Assembly: GCF_020215645.1 (NCBI RefSeq) | Contig: NZ_CP084058.1 | Location: 3,472,001-3,536,000, forward strand | DNA from: Nonomuraea gerenzanensis | GTDB lineage: Bacteria > Actinomycetota > Actinomycetes > Streptosporangiales > Streptosporangiaceae | Direction of reading: 5' to 3' | Length of the DNA: 64,000 nucleotides | Translations under genes and position numbers: made by a program | Part shown: in pieces, positions 14,805 to 23,962 of the stretch | Numbering within the stretch: position 1 is the first letter of the stretch | Layout: each line of letters begins with the position of its first letter | The notes under the pieces: generated by a model | What the model was told of the DNA's origin: nothing | Database searches by the model: none | Seen by the model: only the letters and a program-made list of their open reading frames with translations

Positions 14805-17732
14805 GTGCCCAGGATCGAGTCCACCGCCGCCAGGTTCGCCAAGCTCGGGTTCGCCGATGGAGCCAGGGCGGCGCAGCTCGTCCGCCAGTCGGAGGCCGAC
14901 CTGGACGACATCCTGGAGTCCCTGGTCGCCGTGGCCGACCCCGATCAGGCGCTGGTCTCGCTGACCCGGCTGATCGAGCGCGAGCCCGCCGTGCTCGACG
15001 CCCTGCGCGCCGACGAGGGCCTGCGGCACAGGCTGCTGGCCGTGCTCGGCGTCAGTGCCGCGCTCGGCGAGCACCTCGTCCGCCACCCCGGCCAGGTGGC
15101 CCGCCTGGCGGAGCCGGCGCTGGGCGAGGCCAGGGCCGAGCTGCTGCGGGCGGTCGGCGCCGAGCCCGCCGACAGCGAGCCGCGCGCGGCCGAGGGCGGC
15201 AACGACGCGCTGACGGCGCTGCGCGTGGCCTACCGGGGCCGCCTGGCGCACCTGGCCGCCCGCGACCTCACCGGGCAGGCCACGCTCGGCGAGGTCACCG
15301 CCGAGCTGTCCGGCCTGGCGGGCGCCGCGCTGGAGGCCGCGCTGGCCATCGCGCGCACCGAGGTCGAGGCCGACGAGGTGCGCTTCGCGGTCATCGGCAT
15401 GGGCAAGTGCGGCGCCAGAGAGCTGAACTACATCAGCGACGTCGATGTGATCTTCGTGGCGGAGCCGAGGGAGGGCGCCGACGAGGCCAAGGCGCTGCGT
15501 GCCGCCACCCGGCTGGCCCAGGCCATGATGCGGGCCTGCTCGACCACCACCCCCGAGGGCTCGCTGTGGGAGGTGGACGCCGGGCTGCGCCCCGAGGGCC
15601 GCTCGGGGCCGCTGGTCCGCACGCTCGCCAGCCACCTCGCCTACTACCGCCGCTGGGCCAAGACCTGGGAGTTCCAGGCGCTGCTCAAGGCCAGGCCCGT
15701 GGCGGGCGACCTGGAGCTGGGCGCCGCCTACGTCGAGGCCGTCAACGCGATGGTCTGGACGGCCGCCACCCGCGAGCACTTCGTCGAGGACGTGCAGGCC
15801 ATGCGCCGCCGGGTCGAGGCGCACGTGCGGGCCGAGGGCGAGCGGCAGCTCAAGCTCGGCCCCGGCGGGCTGCGCGACATCGAGTTCGCGGTGCAGCTGC
15901 TGCAGCTCGTGCACGGCAGGCTCGACCCGCTGCTGCGCCGCAGGGCCACGCTGCCCGCCCTGGCGGCGCTCTCGCGGGGCGGCTACGTGGCCCGCGACGA
16001 CTCGCGGGGGCTGGCGGAGGCGTACACGTTCCTGCGGCGGGTCGAGCACCTGCTGCAGCTGCACCGGCTGCGGCGCACCCACATCGTGCCCACCGACGAG
16101 GCCGACCTGCGCAGGCTGGGCCGGGCGCTGGGCATGCAGGCCGACCCGGTGGGGGAGTTCACGGCGCGATGGCGGCGGCACGCGATGGAGGCGCGGCGGC
16201 TGCACGAGAAGCTGTTCTACCGGCCGTTGCTGCAGGCGGTGGCGCGGCTGCCGGAGTCGGAGGCGCGGCTGTCCACCGCCGCGGCGGCGGCCCGGCTGGA
16301 GGCGCTCGGCTACGTCGATCCCCGCGGCGCGCTGCACCACATCGCCAACCTGTCCACCGGCGTGTCCAGGCGGGCCGCCATCCAGCGCACGCTGCTGCCG
16401 GTCATGCTCGGCTGGTTCGCCGACACGCCCGACCCCGACGCGGCCCTGCTCGGCTTCCGCCAGGTCAGCGACAAGCTGGGCAGCACGCCGTGGTACCTGC
16501 GGCTGCTGCGCGACGAGACCGCCGTGGCGGCCAGGATGGCCCGAGTGCTCGGCACCAGCCGCTACGCCACCGGCCTGCTCATGCACGCCCCCGACGCGGT
16601 CGCCATGCTGGGCTCCGACGACGAGCTGGCCGTGCGCCCGCCCGAGTCGCTGCTCGGCGAGGCGTCCGCCGCCGTCACCCGGCACGCGGGCGATGCCGAG
16701 ACCGCCGTCGCGGCGGTGCGGGCGCTGCGGCGCAAGGAGCTGTTCCGCACGGCCGTGGCCGACCTGTCCGGCCTGATCGACATCGAGACCGTCGGCACCG
16801 CGCTGTCGCGGCTCAACGACGTGACCCTGCAGGCCGCGCTCGACGCCGCGCTCAGCAGGGCCGCCGACGTCACCTCCTTCGCCGTCATCGCGATGGGCCG
16901 GCTGGGCGGCATGGAGTGCTCCTACGCCAGCGACGCCGACGTCATGTTCGTGCACTCGCCGCTGCCCGGGGTCGAGGAGAGGGTGGCCACCGACGCCGCC
17001 TTCGCCGTCGCCAACGAGCTGCGCAGGCTCCTGTCGCTGCCCGCCCCCGACCCGCCCCTGCTCATCGATCCCGACCTGCGTCCCGAAGGCAGACAGGGGC
17101 CGCTGGTGCGGACGCTGGCCTCGTACCGGGCCTACTACGCGCGGTGGTCGTCGCCGTGGGAGTCGCAGGCGCTGCTGCGCGCCCGCTTCTCGGCGGGGGA
17201 CGCCGAGCTGGGCGCCGCCTTCACCGCCATGATCGACGAGCTGCGCTATCCCGGGGACGGCCTGCCCGACGACTCCGTGAGAGAGATCCGGCGGCTCAAG
17301 GCCCGCATGGAGGCCGAGCGCCTGCCGCGCGGCGCCGACCCCGCCCTGCACACCAAGCTGGGCCCCGGCGGGCTCTCCGACGTGGAGTGGGTGGCCCAGC
17401 TCCTGCAGCTCCGGTACGCCGGCTCGCTGCCGTCGCTGCGCACCACCCGCACCCTGGAGGCGCTGCGGGCGGCCGTGGCGGAGGGGCTGCTGGCCCCGGC
17501 CGACGAGGCGGTGCTGGCCGAGGCGTGGCGGTTCGCCTCCCGGGTGCGCGACGCGATCATGCTGGTGAAGGGGCGGCCGGGCGACAGCGTGCCGCGCGAC
17601 GCGGGGGAGCGCAGGATGCTCGCCCAGACGCTGGGGTATCCGCCCGACGGGTCGGAGGACTTCCTCGACGACTACCGCCGGGTCACGCGGCGGGCGCGCA
17701 AGGTGGTGGACCGGGTGTTCTACGGCGCTTGA
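14805..17732 (+). CDS. glnE: Bifunctional glutamine synthetase adenylyltransferase/deadenylase
   Basis: Controls GlnA1 by adding and removing AMP on a tyrosine in response to nitrogen state. The 975-residue protein has two nucleotidyltransferase halves. The N-terminal (deadenylating) half has the conserved VIGMGKCGARELNYISDVDVIF, and the C-terminal (adenylylating) half AMGRLGGMECSYASDADVMF, each with the metal-binding DxD. Each half carries the LGPGGL block (LGPGGLRDIEF and LGPGGLSDVEW) and the DAGLRPEGRSGPL/DPDLRPEGRQGPL signature. GTG at 14805 matches the family length. Its neighbour glnA2 about 4 kb upstream lacks the target tyrosine, so the substrate GlnA1 must be elsewhere. Identification is secure. 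Confidence 0.96.
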   Translation: MPRIESTAARFAKLGFADGARAAQLVRQSEADLDDILESLVAVADPDQALVSLTRLIEREPAVLDALRADEGLRHRLLAVLGVSAALGEHLVRHPGQVARLAEPALGEARAELLRAVGAEPADSEPRAAEGGNDALTALRVAYRGRLAHLAARDLTGQATLGEVTAELSGLAGAALEAALAIARTEVEADEVRFAVIGMGKCGARELNYISDVDVIFVAEPREGADEAKALRAATRLAQAMMRACSTTTPEGSLWEVDAGLRPEGRSGPLVRTLASHLAYYRRWAKTWEFQALLKARPVAGDLELGAAYVEAVNAMVWTAATREHFVEDVQAMRRRVEAHVRAEGERQLKLGPGGLRDIEFAVQLLQLVHGRLDPLLRRRATLPALAALSRGGYVARDDSRGLAEAYTFLRRVEHLLQLHRLRRTHIVPTDEADLRRLGRALGMQADPVGEFTARWRRHAMEARRLHEKLFYRPLLQAVARLPESEARLSTAAAAARLEALGYVDPRGALHHIANLSTGVSRRAAIQRTLLPVMLGWFADTPDPDAALLGFRQVSDKLGSTPWYLRLLRDETAVAARMARVLGTSRYATGLLMHAPDAVAMLGSDDELAVRPPESLLGEASAAVTRHAGDAETAVAAVRALRRKELFRTAVADLSGLIDIETVGTALSRLNDVTLQAALDAALSRAADVTSFAVIAMGRLGGMECSYASDADVMFVHSPLPGVEERVATDAAFAVANELRRLLSLPAPDPPLLIDPDLRPEGRQGPLVRTLASYRAYYARWSSPWESQALLRARFSAGDAELGAAFTAMIDELRYPGDGLPDDSVREIRRLKARMEAERLPRGADPALHTKLGPGGLSDVEWVAQLLQLRYAGSLPSLRTTRTLEALRAAVAEGLLAPADEAVLAEAWRFASRVRDAIMLVKGRPGDSVPRDAGERRMLAQTLGYPPDGSEDFLDDYRRVTRRARKVVDRVFYGA

Positions 17733-17792
17733 TCACCGGGGTCCCCCGGCGGTCGATTGCGCCGCCACACGGCGTGGGTGTATGAATGCGCC

Positions 17793-18821
17793 GTGTTATC
17801 CGTTTACCTGGATCTCGCCCTCGGCCTGGTCGTGGCGTTCCTGCTGCTGTCGCTGCTGGTGAGCGGCCTCAACGAGGCGTTCGTGCGGGTGCTGTCCATC
17901 CGCAGCAAGTTCCTGTGGGCCTACCTCAGGGACACCCTCGACGGAGTCGGCGAGAAGTCGCCGTCGTGGCTGCCCGCCACCGTCCGCGAGGTCCTGCTGG
18001 CGCTGCCCTTCGGCCGCGACCCCCGGCCCAGGCACAGCGACCGGCCCGCGCCCGCGGAGGCCGGCGAGATGCCGGAGACGAAGACCGGCGAGTCGATGAT
18101 GAACCTGCTCTACGAGCGGGTACGCGAGATCGACCACGCCAAGCGGGGCAGGACCAGCATCGCCGACATCCCGCCCGAGCGGTTCGCGGTGGCCGTGATG
18201 GAGCTGGCAGCGGCGGAGAACGGGAACATCACCGAGTTCCTCAAGAAGCTGCAGCGCATCGACAGCCCGCTGCACGGCCATCTCAAGGGCCTGTGGGAGA
18301 GCGCGCAGGGCGACCTCGACCGGTTCAGGAAGGGGGTGGAGACCTGGTTCGACGGGGAGATGCAGCGGCTGTCCATGCTGTACAGGCGCTACGTCAAGTG
18401 GGTGGTGGCCGTGCTGGGCGTGGTCGTGACGCTGTTGTTCTCGATGGACGGGTTCGAGTACGCCAAGACGCTGCTGCGCGACAACGCCTTCCGCAGCTCG
18501 GTGACCGCCGTGGCGGAGGCGGGGCCGGACGCGTACGCGGAGCTGAGGCGGCAGTGCACCGGCGGCGCGCCGGTGCCGTGCGTGACCGAGCTGCTCAGCG
18601 AGCCCGCGCTGGTCAAGATGATGGGCCAGGCGATGGTCAGCGTGTCGATCCCGGCGCAGGGCGAGCCCAGCGTGCAGGGGAACTTCGGGGTGTGGTGGGA
18701 CCGGGTCACCACCCCGAGCCACTGGCCCGGCTACCTGCTGACGTACGTGGCGCTGCTGTTCGGGGCGCCGTTCTGGTGGGACGTGTTCCGGCGCATCACC
18801 GGGATCAGGTCGCGGCGCTGA
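17793..18821 (+). CDS. Membrane protein of unknown function
   Basis: A 342-residue protein with a hydrophobic N-terminal helix (YLDLALGLVVAFLLLSLLVSGLNEAFV), a helix in the middle (VKWVVAVLGVVVTLLFSM) and one near the C-terminus (WPGYLLTYVALLFGAPFWWDVF). Between the first two lies a charged cytoplasmic region with coiled-coil character. A segment with two cysteines (RRQCTGGAPVPCVTEL) follows the second. I do not recognise the function; similar uncharacterised proteins occur in diverse bacteria. The GTG at 17793 is chosen because it places the helix at the N-terminus. Its end overlaps the convergent MocR gene by 17 bp. Confidence 0.65.
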   Translation: MLSVYLDLALGLVVAFLLLSLLVSGLNEAFVRVLSIRSKFLWAYLRDTLDGVGEKSPSWLPATVREVLLALPFGRDPRPRHSDRPAPAEAGEMPETKTGESMMNLLYERVREIDHAKRGRTSIADIPPERFAVAVMELAAAENGNITEFLKKLQRIDSPLHGHLKGLWESAQGDLDRFRKGVETWFDGEMQRLSMLYRRYVKWVVAVLGVVVTLLFSMDGFEYAKTLLRDNAFRSSVTAVAEAGPDAYAELRRQCTGGAPVPCVTELLSEPALVKMMGQAMVSVSIPAQGEPSVQGNFGVWWDRVTTPSHWPGYLLTYVALLFGAPFWWDVFRRITGIRSRR

Positions 18822-20160
18822 GCCGCCGGCCACCGAGCGCGGCCAGGGCGATCACGTCGGCCAGGGCGGACAGCTCGGCCGGGTCGTCGGTGAGCCGCGC
18901 CGTGGCCAGCCGCAGATGGGGGGCGGCGGCGGGCTCGACCACGTAACGGCTGCCCGGCGCGACGGAGATGCCGTGCGCGGCCAGCGTGACCAGGGCGGCC
19001 GGCTCGTCACGCACCGGGACCCAGAGCACCAGGCCGTCGCCGCCGCCCGTGCGCACGCCGCGGGCCGCCAGCTCGGCGGCCAGGCGCGCCCGGCGCCGCG
19101 CGTACACGTCGCGGGCGTGCCCCACGCGCTCGCGCACGGCGGCGTCCCCGAGCAGGTGGGCCAGCGTGTCCTGGAGGATCCTGCTGGTCCAGCCGGTGCC
19201 GAAGCTGCGCAGCACGCGGACCCGCTCCACCGCGTCCGCCGCCCCGCCGACGACCGCGATGCGCAGGTCGGGGCCGTGCGACTTGGAGTACGACCGCACC
19301 AGCACCGTACGGTCGGGGAAGTGCGCGCCCATGCTGACCATCGGCGAGATCGACAGCTCGCCGATCCCGTCGTCCTCGACCACGAGCGTGCCGGTCGGCT
19401 CCAGCAGCGCCGTCAGCTCGGCCGAGCGCTCCGCGGTCACCGCGTGGCCGCACGGCGACTGGCCGCGCGGCTGGTAGACGAACGCCACCGGCCTGGCCCG
19501 CAGCGCCTTGGCCAGCGCTGCTGGGACGGGCCCCCGCTCGTCGCAGGCGACGGGCACGATCTCGACGCCGATCGTCTCCAGGATGTCCAGCAGCCGCGCC
19601 CCCGTCGGCTCCTCGATCGCGATCCTGTCGCCCGGCAGGGCCGTGGTCTGGCAGAGGAGCTGGACGCCCTCGTACCCGCCGCCGACCGCCAGCCAGCCCT
19701 CCGCGCGGAACGGCCAGCCGGGCTCGACGGCCGCACGCAGGCGGGGCGTGATCGTCTCGCGGGCGTAGTCGTTGAGCCCGTCCGCGCGGGCCGCCGCGAT
19801 CAGGGCCGCTTCCAGGGGAGGCAGCAGCGCCGCGTCGGGGGAGGCGATGGTCAGGTCGATGGCCAGGCGGTCGCCCCAGTGGCCGATGCGCTCGTACCGG
19901 ATCGGGCGGGGCACGTCGGGCGGGCCGAGCACGACGGTGCCGCGGCGCCGCTCGGTCCTGATCATGCCGTGCCCGCGCAGCTCGGACCACGCCTCGGCGA
20001 CCGTTCCCGAGCTGACGCCCAGCTCCCTGGCCAGGCCGCGGACCGTCGGCAGGCGCGTCTGCGGCGGGAGCGTGCCCTGCCTGATCAGGTCGGTCAGGGC
20101 GGCGGCGATCCCGCGAGCGCTCGGGTCGGCGATGCGCTGCGCCAGCCAGGAGCTGTCCAC
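18805..20160 (-). CDS. MocR-family GntR/aminotransferase-like regulator
   Basis: A 451-residue transcription factor with an N-terminal GntR winged helix (TRLPTVRGLARELGVSSGTVAEAWSEL, about residues 35-75). A class I aminotransferase-like domain follows, with the PLP-binding lysine in VRSYSKSHGPDLR. MocR proteins sense amino compounds through PLP and often control transport or PLP-dependent metabolism. GTG at 20160 follows AGGGGGAC at ideal spacing. It is divergent from the binding-protein/nitrilase/ABC operon, with a perfect inverted repeat in the shared promoter, so it is the probable regulator of that operon. Confidence 0.9.
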   Translation of the reverse strand: MDSSWLAQRIADPSARGIAAALTDLIRQGTLPPQTRLPTVRGLARELGVSSGTVAEAWSELRGHGMIRTERRRGTVVLGPPDVPRPIRYERIGHWGDRLAIDLTIASPDAALLPPLEAALIAAARADGLNDYARETITPRLRAAVEPGWPFRAEGWLAVGGGYEGVQLLCQTTALPGDRIAIEEPTGARLLDILETIGVEIVPVACDERGPVPAALAKALRARPVAFVYQPRGQSPCGHAVTAERSAELTALLEPTGTLVVEDDGIGELSISPMVSMGAHFPDRTVLVRSYSKSHGPDLRIAVVGGAADAVERVRVLRSFGTGWTSRILQDTLAHLLGDAAVRERVGHARDVYARRRARLAAELAARGVRTGGGDGLVLWVPVRDEPAALVTLAAHGISVAPGSRYVVEPAAAPHLRLATARLTDDPAELSALADVIALAALGGRRLSAAT

Positions 20161-20175
20161 TTTGTCCCCCTGTAA

Positions 20176-20197
20176 ATCTTTGTTCAGCAACAAAGAT
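20176..20197. promoter_or_regulatory. MocR operator in divergent promoter
   Basis: Perfect 9-bp arms ATCTTTGTT and AACAAAGAT around CAGC lie 16 bp upstream of the MocR start and 77 bp before the operon's first ATG. The position and symmetry fit autoregulation and control of the operon. Confidence 0.6.
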
Positions 20198-20273
20198 CTT
20201 CTTGTGTGGCTACCGCACCTGAACATATGGTTTCTGGCAATTAACGGCAACAATCGCCCGTTTGAGGTGCTTT

Positions 20274-21209
20274 ATGGCGAAAATTCGTATTGCCGTGCGG
20301 GATTGGGACCATCTCGTGCCGGTCGTGACCGGGGTCGTCCGGCCCGAGGGGTTCGAGCTGGAGATCGAGTCCCGTGCCGTCACACCCGACGTGCTCAGCG
20401 AGCCCGGCCTCGACGGAGGCGAGACCTCCTTCAGCCGGTACGTGCTCGGCCGCGCCTCCGGCGACGACCGGCTGGTGGGCCTGCCCGTCTTCGTGATGCG
20501 CGGCTTCCGGCACCGCTGCGTGCTCGTCCGCCGCGACAGTGCCCTGACCTCCCTGGACGAGCTCAAGGGCGCCCGCATCGGGCTCACCGGCTGGCCCGAC
20601 TCCGGCAACACGTGGACCCGGGCGCTGCTGCGAGCCGCCGGAGTGGACCTCGCGGGCATCGAGTGGACCGTCGGCCCGCTGGTGGCCGGCGAGACCGGCA
20701 AGGACCGGGTCGGGCCCGTGCCCTTTCCCGACAACGTCACGCTGACCGGAGACGGCCTGGCCGAAGGGCTCGCCGGCGGCCGGTACGACGCGATCATGAC
20801 GCCGTTCATGCCTGAGGAGTTCTTCACCGCCGGCAGCCGCTTCCGCCACCTGCTGCCCGACCACCGCGCCGCCGAGCAGGACTACTACGAGCAGACCGGA
20901 TTCGTGCCCGGCATCCACCTGATCACCCTCAAGCGCGACACCGTGGAGCGGCACCCGTGGCTGCCCGGTGCCGTGCGGGAGCTGTTCGAGCGCTCCAAGC
21001 GCCACTGGCTCGCGCGGCGGCGGCTGCTCGCCGACACCACGCCGTGGCTGCTCGCCGACCTCACTGCGACGGCCCGCACGTTCGGCCGGGACTGGATGCC
21101 GTACGGCACCGCCATCAACGCCCCCATGGTCGCCGCCTTCTGCGAGGAGCTGCACGCCCAGGGGATCTCGAACCGCCGCATCGACGCCAAGGAGGTCTTC
21201 ACCGCATGA
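20274..21209 (+). CDS. Pht5/4,5-dihydroxyphthalate decarboxylase-like periplasmic-binding-fold protein
   Basis: A 311-residue protein of the periplasmic-binding-protein II fold that resembles the group annotated as 4,5-dihydroxyphthalate decarboxylase. It starts MAKIRIAVRDWDHLVPVVTG and has the typical SFSRYVLGRASGD and the two-lobe pattern LDELKGARIGLTGWPDSGNTW. There is no signal peptide, so it works in the cytosol, unlike ordinary solute-binding proteins. AGGTG precedes the ATG. Its stop overlaps the nitrilase start (ATGA). Whether it decarboxylates an aromatic acid is not shown; the phthalate-type label is only family based. Confidence 0.72.
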   Translation: MAKIRIAVRDWDHLVPVVTGVVRPEGFELEIESRAVTPDVLSEPGLDGGETSFSRYVLGRASGDDRLVGLPVFVMRGFRHRCVLVRRDSALTSLDELKGARIGLTGWPDSGNTWTRALLRAAGVDLAGIEWTVGPLVAGETGKDRVGPVPFPDNVTLTGDGLAEGLAGGRYDAIMTPFMPEEFFTAGSRFRHLLPDHRAAEQDYYEQTGFVPGIHLITLKRDTVERHPWLPGAVRELFERSKRHWLARRRLLADTTPWLLADLTATARTFGRDWMPYGTAINAPMVAAFCEELHAQGISNRRIDAKEVFTA

Positions 21210-22006
21210 GGATCGCCGTCGGCCAGTTCGCCTCAGCCGAGGACTGGACCGTCAACCTCAAGACCTGCCAGGAGCTCATCGACCGGGCCGCGGAAGGGCA
21301 GGCGGACCTGCTGGTCCTGCCCGAAGGGGCGCTCGCGCTCTTCGTGGACGAGCCCGTCCGCATCCGCGAGGCCGCGCAGCCGCTCGACGGACCGTTCGTC
21401 AGCGGGCTCGCCGAGCGCACCCGCGGGTCCGCCACCACCGTCGTCGCCGGCGTGCACGTGCCCGCCCCCGACGGCCGCGTGTCGAACGTGCTGGTCGCCG
21501 CCAGGGACGGCGAGATCGTCGCCACGTACGTGAAGCTGCACCTGTACGACGCGTTCGGCCGCCGCGAGTCCGACAACGTTGTCCCCGGCGCGAACGCGCC
21601 CGTCGTCCTCGACTGCGCCGGCTGGAAGGTCGGTCTGATGACCTGCTACGACGTGCGCTTCCCCGAGATGGCCCGGCTCCTGGCCGACCAGGGCGCCCAG
21701 GTGCTCGCGCTGCCCGCCGCCTGGGTGCGCGGCCCGGCCAAGGAGTGGCACTGGGAGGTCATGGTCACCGCCCGCGCGCTGGAGAACACCTGCTACGTGG
21801 CCGCCTCCGGCGAGTGCGGCCGGCGCAACATCGGGGCCAGCATGGTCGTCGACCCGCTCGGCATCACCCGGGCCCGGCTCGGCGACGCGCCAGGGCTGCT
21901 GTGGGCCGACGCCTCCGCCGACGAGCTGGCCGCCGCCCGCCGCACGCTGCCCGTCCTCGAGAACCGGCGCTTCGCCGTGGACCCACGATTGGAGCCGCAT
22001 GCCTGA
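21206..22006 (+). CDS. Carbon-nitrogen hydrolase (nitrilase superfamily)
   Basis: Hydrolyses a C-N bond in a small amide or nitrile. The Glu-Lys-Cys triad is E40 (LLVLPEGALAL), K110 (ATYVKLHLYDAF) and C147 (GLMTCYDVRFPE). The layout and the 266-residue length resemble omega-amidases and deaminated-glutathione amidases more than true nitrilases. The start overlaps the previous stop by ATGA and the end overlaps the next start inside a 39-bp tandem repeat. Within this operon it probably processes the compound imported by the downstream ABC transporter, which is inference. Confidence 0.86.
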   Translation: MRIAVGQFASAEDWTVNLKTCQELIDRAAEGQADLLVLPEGALALFVDEPVRIREAAQPLDGPFVSGLAERTRGSATTVVAGVHVPAPDGRVSNVLVAARDGEIVATYVKLHLYDAFGRRESDNVVPGANAPVVLDCAGWKVGLMTCYDVRFPEMARLLADQGAQVLALPAAWVRGPAKEWHWEVMVTARALENTCYVAASGECGRRNIGASMVVDPLGITRARLGDAPGLLWADASADELAAARRTLPVLENRRFAVDPRLEPHA

Positions 22007-22133
22007 GCACGCCAGCTCACCGGCCACCCGGAGCCGCATGCCTGAGCACGCCAGCTCACCGGCCACCCGGAGCCGCACGCCTGAGCACGCCGACTCACCC
22101 GCCACCCGGAGCCGCACGCCTGAGCGCGCCACC
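21991..22133 (+). repeat. 39-bp tandem repeat across a stop/start junction
   Basis: Units start at 21991, 22030, 22069 and 22108; the first two are identical, the third differs at a few bases, the fourth is partial. Each unit begins GGAGCCGCA and the first two contain ATGCCTGA, joining a stop frame with a start. Thirty-nine is divisible by three, so the repeat stays in frame and gives the solute-binding protein a repeated [13 protein letters not shown] leader. Confidence 0.9.
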
Positions 22134-23057
22134 GCCTCGCTTTCCGCCACCGCCCTGCTCTCCGCCGCCGCCGCTCTGCTGCTCGCCGGTTGCGGCGCCA
22201 ACCCGCCGGAGGCCGAGGGCGTGCTGGAGCCCACAGGCCAGGCTTCGGCCGCCGCCCAGACCAAGGACCAGGCCCTGTACGACCGCCTGCCCGACAAGGT
22301 CAAGCAGGCGGGCAAGCTGATCTCGGTCAACAACGGCTCCTTCCCCCCGTACGAGATCGCCGGCCCCGACGGCAGGTCGCTGACCGGTGCCGCCGCCGAC
22401 CTGTCCGACGCGCTCGGCCAGGTGCTCGGCGTCAGGATCGAGCACGTCACGGTGGACGGCCTGCCCAGCTCGCTGACCGGCATCGCCTCCGGCCGCTACG
22501 ACTTCGCCATCGGCCCCGTGGGCGACTTCCCCGACCGGCAGAAGAACAACGACTTCGTGGACTGGGTCAAGGAGTACGTGGTCTTCGCGGTGCCGAAGGG
22601 CAACCCGGACAAGATCGGCTCGGTGGCCGACACGTGCGGGCTGAAGATCTCGGTCATGGCCGGCGGCTCCGCCGAGGCGGTGATCAAGGGCCAGTCCGCG
22701 GCCTGCGTCAAGGAGGGCAAGCAGCAGATCACCGTGCAGTCGTACAAGGACCAGCCCACCTCCGTGCTGGCGGTCAGCTCGGGCCGCGCGGACGCGTTCT
22801 TCTCCTCCCAGGCGCCGCTCACCTACTTCGTCGACCAGGCCGGCGGCAAGCTGGAGCTGGCCGGCAAGGGGCAGCCCAACGGGTTCGACGACCTCTACCA
22901 GGGGGCCGTCGTGGCCAAGGACTCGCCGCTGCGCGACGTGCTCAAGGACGGCATCCAGCGGCTCATGGACAACGGCACCTACGACCGGATCATGACCAGG
23001 TGGAAGACCTCCGACAACAAGCTGGACCAGGCCGGCGTCAACCTGGCGAAATCATGA
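21999..23057 (+). CDS. Amino-acid-type ABC transporter solute-binding lipoprotein
   Basis: Extracellular binding protein of the polar amino acid family. After a repeated N-terminal segment comes a lipoprotein signal peptide ending [12 protein letters not shown], whose cysteine is lipidated. The SBP_bac_3 domain follows ([53 protein letters not shown]). The ATG at 21999 overlaps the nitrilase stop; the second repeat unit supplies another in-frame ATG at 22038 that gives a shorter and more usual leader, so the true start is uncertain. It is followed directly by its permease and ATPase genes. The ligand is probably an amino acid or related amine. Confidence 0.88.
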   Translation: MPEHASSPATRSRMPEHASSPATRSRTPEHADSPATRSRTPERATASLSATALLSAAAALLLAGCGANPPEAEGVLEPTGQASAAAQTKDQALYDRLPDKVKQAGKLISVNNGSFPPYEIAGPDGRSLTGAAADLSDALGQVLGVRIEHVTVDGLPSSLTGIASGRYDFAIGPVGDFPDRQKNNDFVDWVKEYVVFAVPKGNPDKIGSVADTCGLKISVMAGGSAEAVIKGQSAACVKEGKQQITVQSYKDQPTSVLAVSSGRADAFFSSQAPLTYFVDQAGGKLELAGKGQPNGFDDLYQGAVVAKDSPLRDVLKDGIQRLMDNGTYDRIMTRWKTSDNKLDQAGVNLAKS

Positions 23058-23962
23058 GCGAACCCTCCGAGATCGACGTCGCCGGTGCCGCGCGCACCCG
23101 CCACCCCCTGCGCTGGGTCGCCTCGGCCGTGCTGCTCGTGCTGGCCGCCCAGCTCGTCAGCCTCCTCGTGACCAACCCCAACTTCCAGTGGGACGTGGTC
23201 GGCAGCTACGTCAACGCCCAGCTCATCGGCCAGGGCATCGCCACCACGCTGCTGCTCACCGTGATCGCCATGGCCGTCGGCGTCGTGCTGGGCGTGCTGC
23301 TGGCCATCGGCCGGCTGTCGGAGAACCCCGTGGCCAGAGGCGCCTGCGGGCTCTACGTGTGGTTCTTCCGCGGCACGCCCGTGCTGGTGCAGCTCGTGCT
23401 CTGGTACAACCTGTCGTACCTGCTGCCGGAGATCTCCTTCGGCGTCCCGTTCGGCCCGGAGTTCGTCACCGCCGACACCAACCAGCTCATCACGCCGCTG
23501 CTGGCCGCCATCCTGGGGCTCGGGCTGAACGAGGGCGCGTACATGGCGGAGATCATCCGCGGCGGCCTCATGTCCGTGGACCCCGGCCAGACCGAGGCCG
23601 CCTCCGCGCTGGGCATGAGCGACGCCCGCACGTTCCGCCGCATCGTGCTGCCGCAGGCCATGCGCTTCATCATCCCGCCCACGGGCAGCCAAGTGATCAG
23701 CATGCTGAAGGCCACGTCCCTGGTGAGCGTCATCGCGCTGGCCGACCTGCTCTACACGGTGCAGTCCATCTACAACCGCACGTTCCAGACCATCCCGCTG
23801 CTGATCGTCGCGTGCGTCTGGTACCTGGTGATCACCTCGATCCTGTACGTCGGCCAGTCGTTCATCGAGCGCCACTACGCCCGCGGCGCCACCAGGAACG
23901 CGCCGCAGAGCTTCTGGGCCTTCGCGGCCTTCCGCCGTCGCACGGAGGTGACCTCCTCATGA
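23054..23962 (+). CDS. Amino-acid ABC transporter permease
   Basis: A 302-residue integral membrane permease of the His/Glu/Gln/Arg/opine type. The family pattern [21 protein letters not shown] opens the transmembrane domain. The EAA loop that docks the ATPase reads [24 protein letters not shown] single permease gene implies a homodimer. The start overlaps the binding-protein stop (ATGA), and the stop overlaps the ATPase start in the same way, so translation of all three is coupled. Confidence 0.92.
   Translation: MSEPSEIDVAGAARTRHPLRWVASAVLLVLAAQLVSLLVTNPNFQWDVVGSYVNAQLIGQGIATTLLLTVIAMAVGVVLGVLLAIGRLSENPVARGACGLYVWFFRGTPVLVQLVLWYNLSYLLPEISFGVPFGPEFVTADTNQLITPLLAAILGLGLNEGAYMAEIIRGGLMSVDPGQTEAASALGMSDARTFRRIVLPQAMRFIIPPTGSQVISMLKATSLVSVIALADLLYTVQSIYNRTFQTIPLLIVACVWYLVITSILYVGQSFIERHYARGATRNAPQSFWAFAAFRRRTEVTSS

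Noticed and set aside
14724..17351. Very long minus-strand open frame across glnE
   Set aside because: Shadow of glnE. Only its last part (14145-14723), with the HXXEE motif and a ribosome site, is real.
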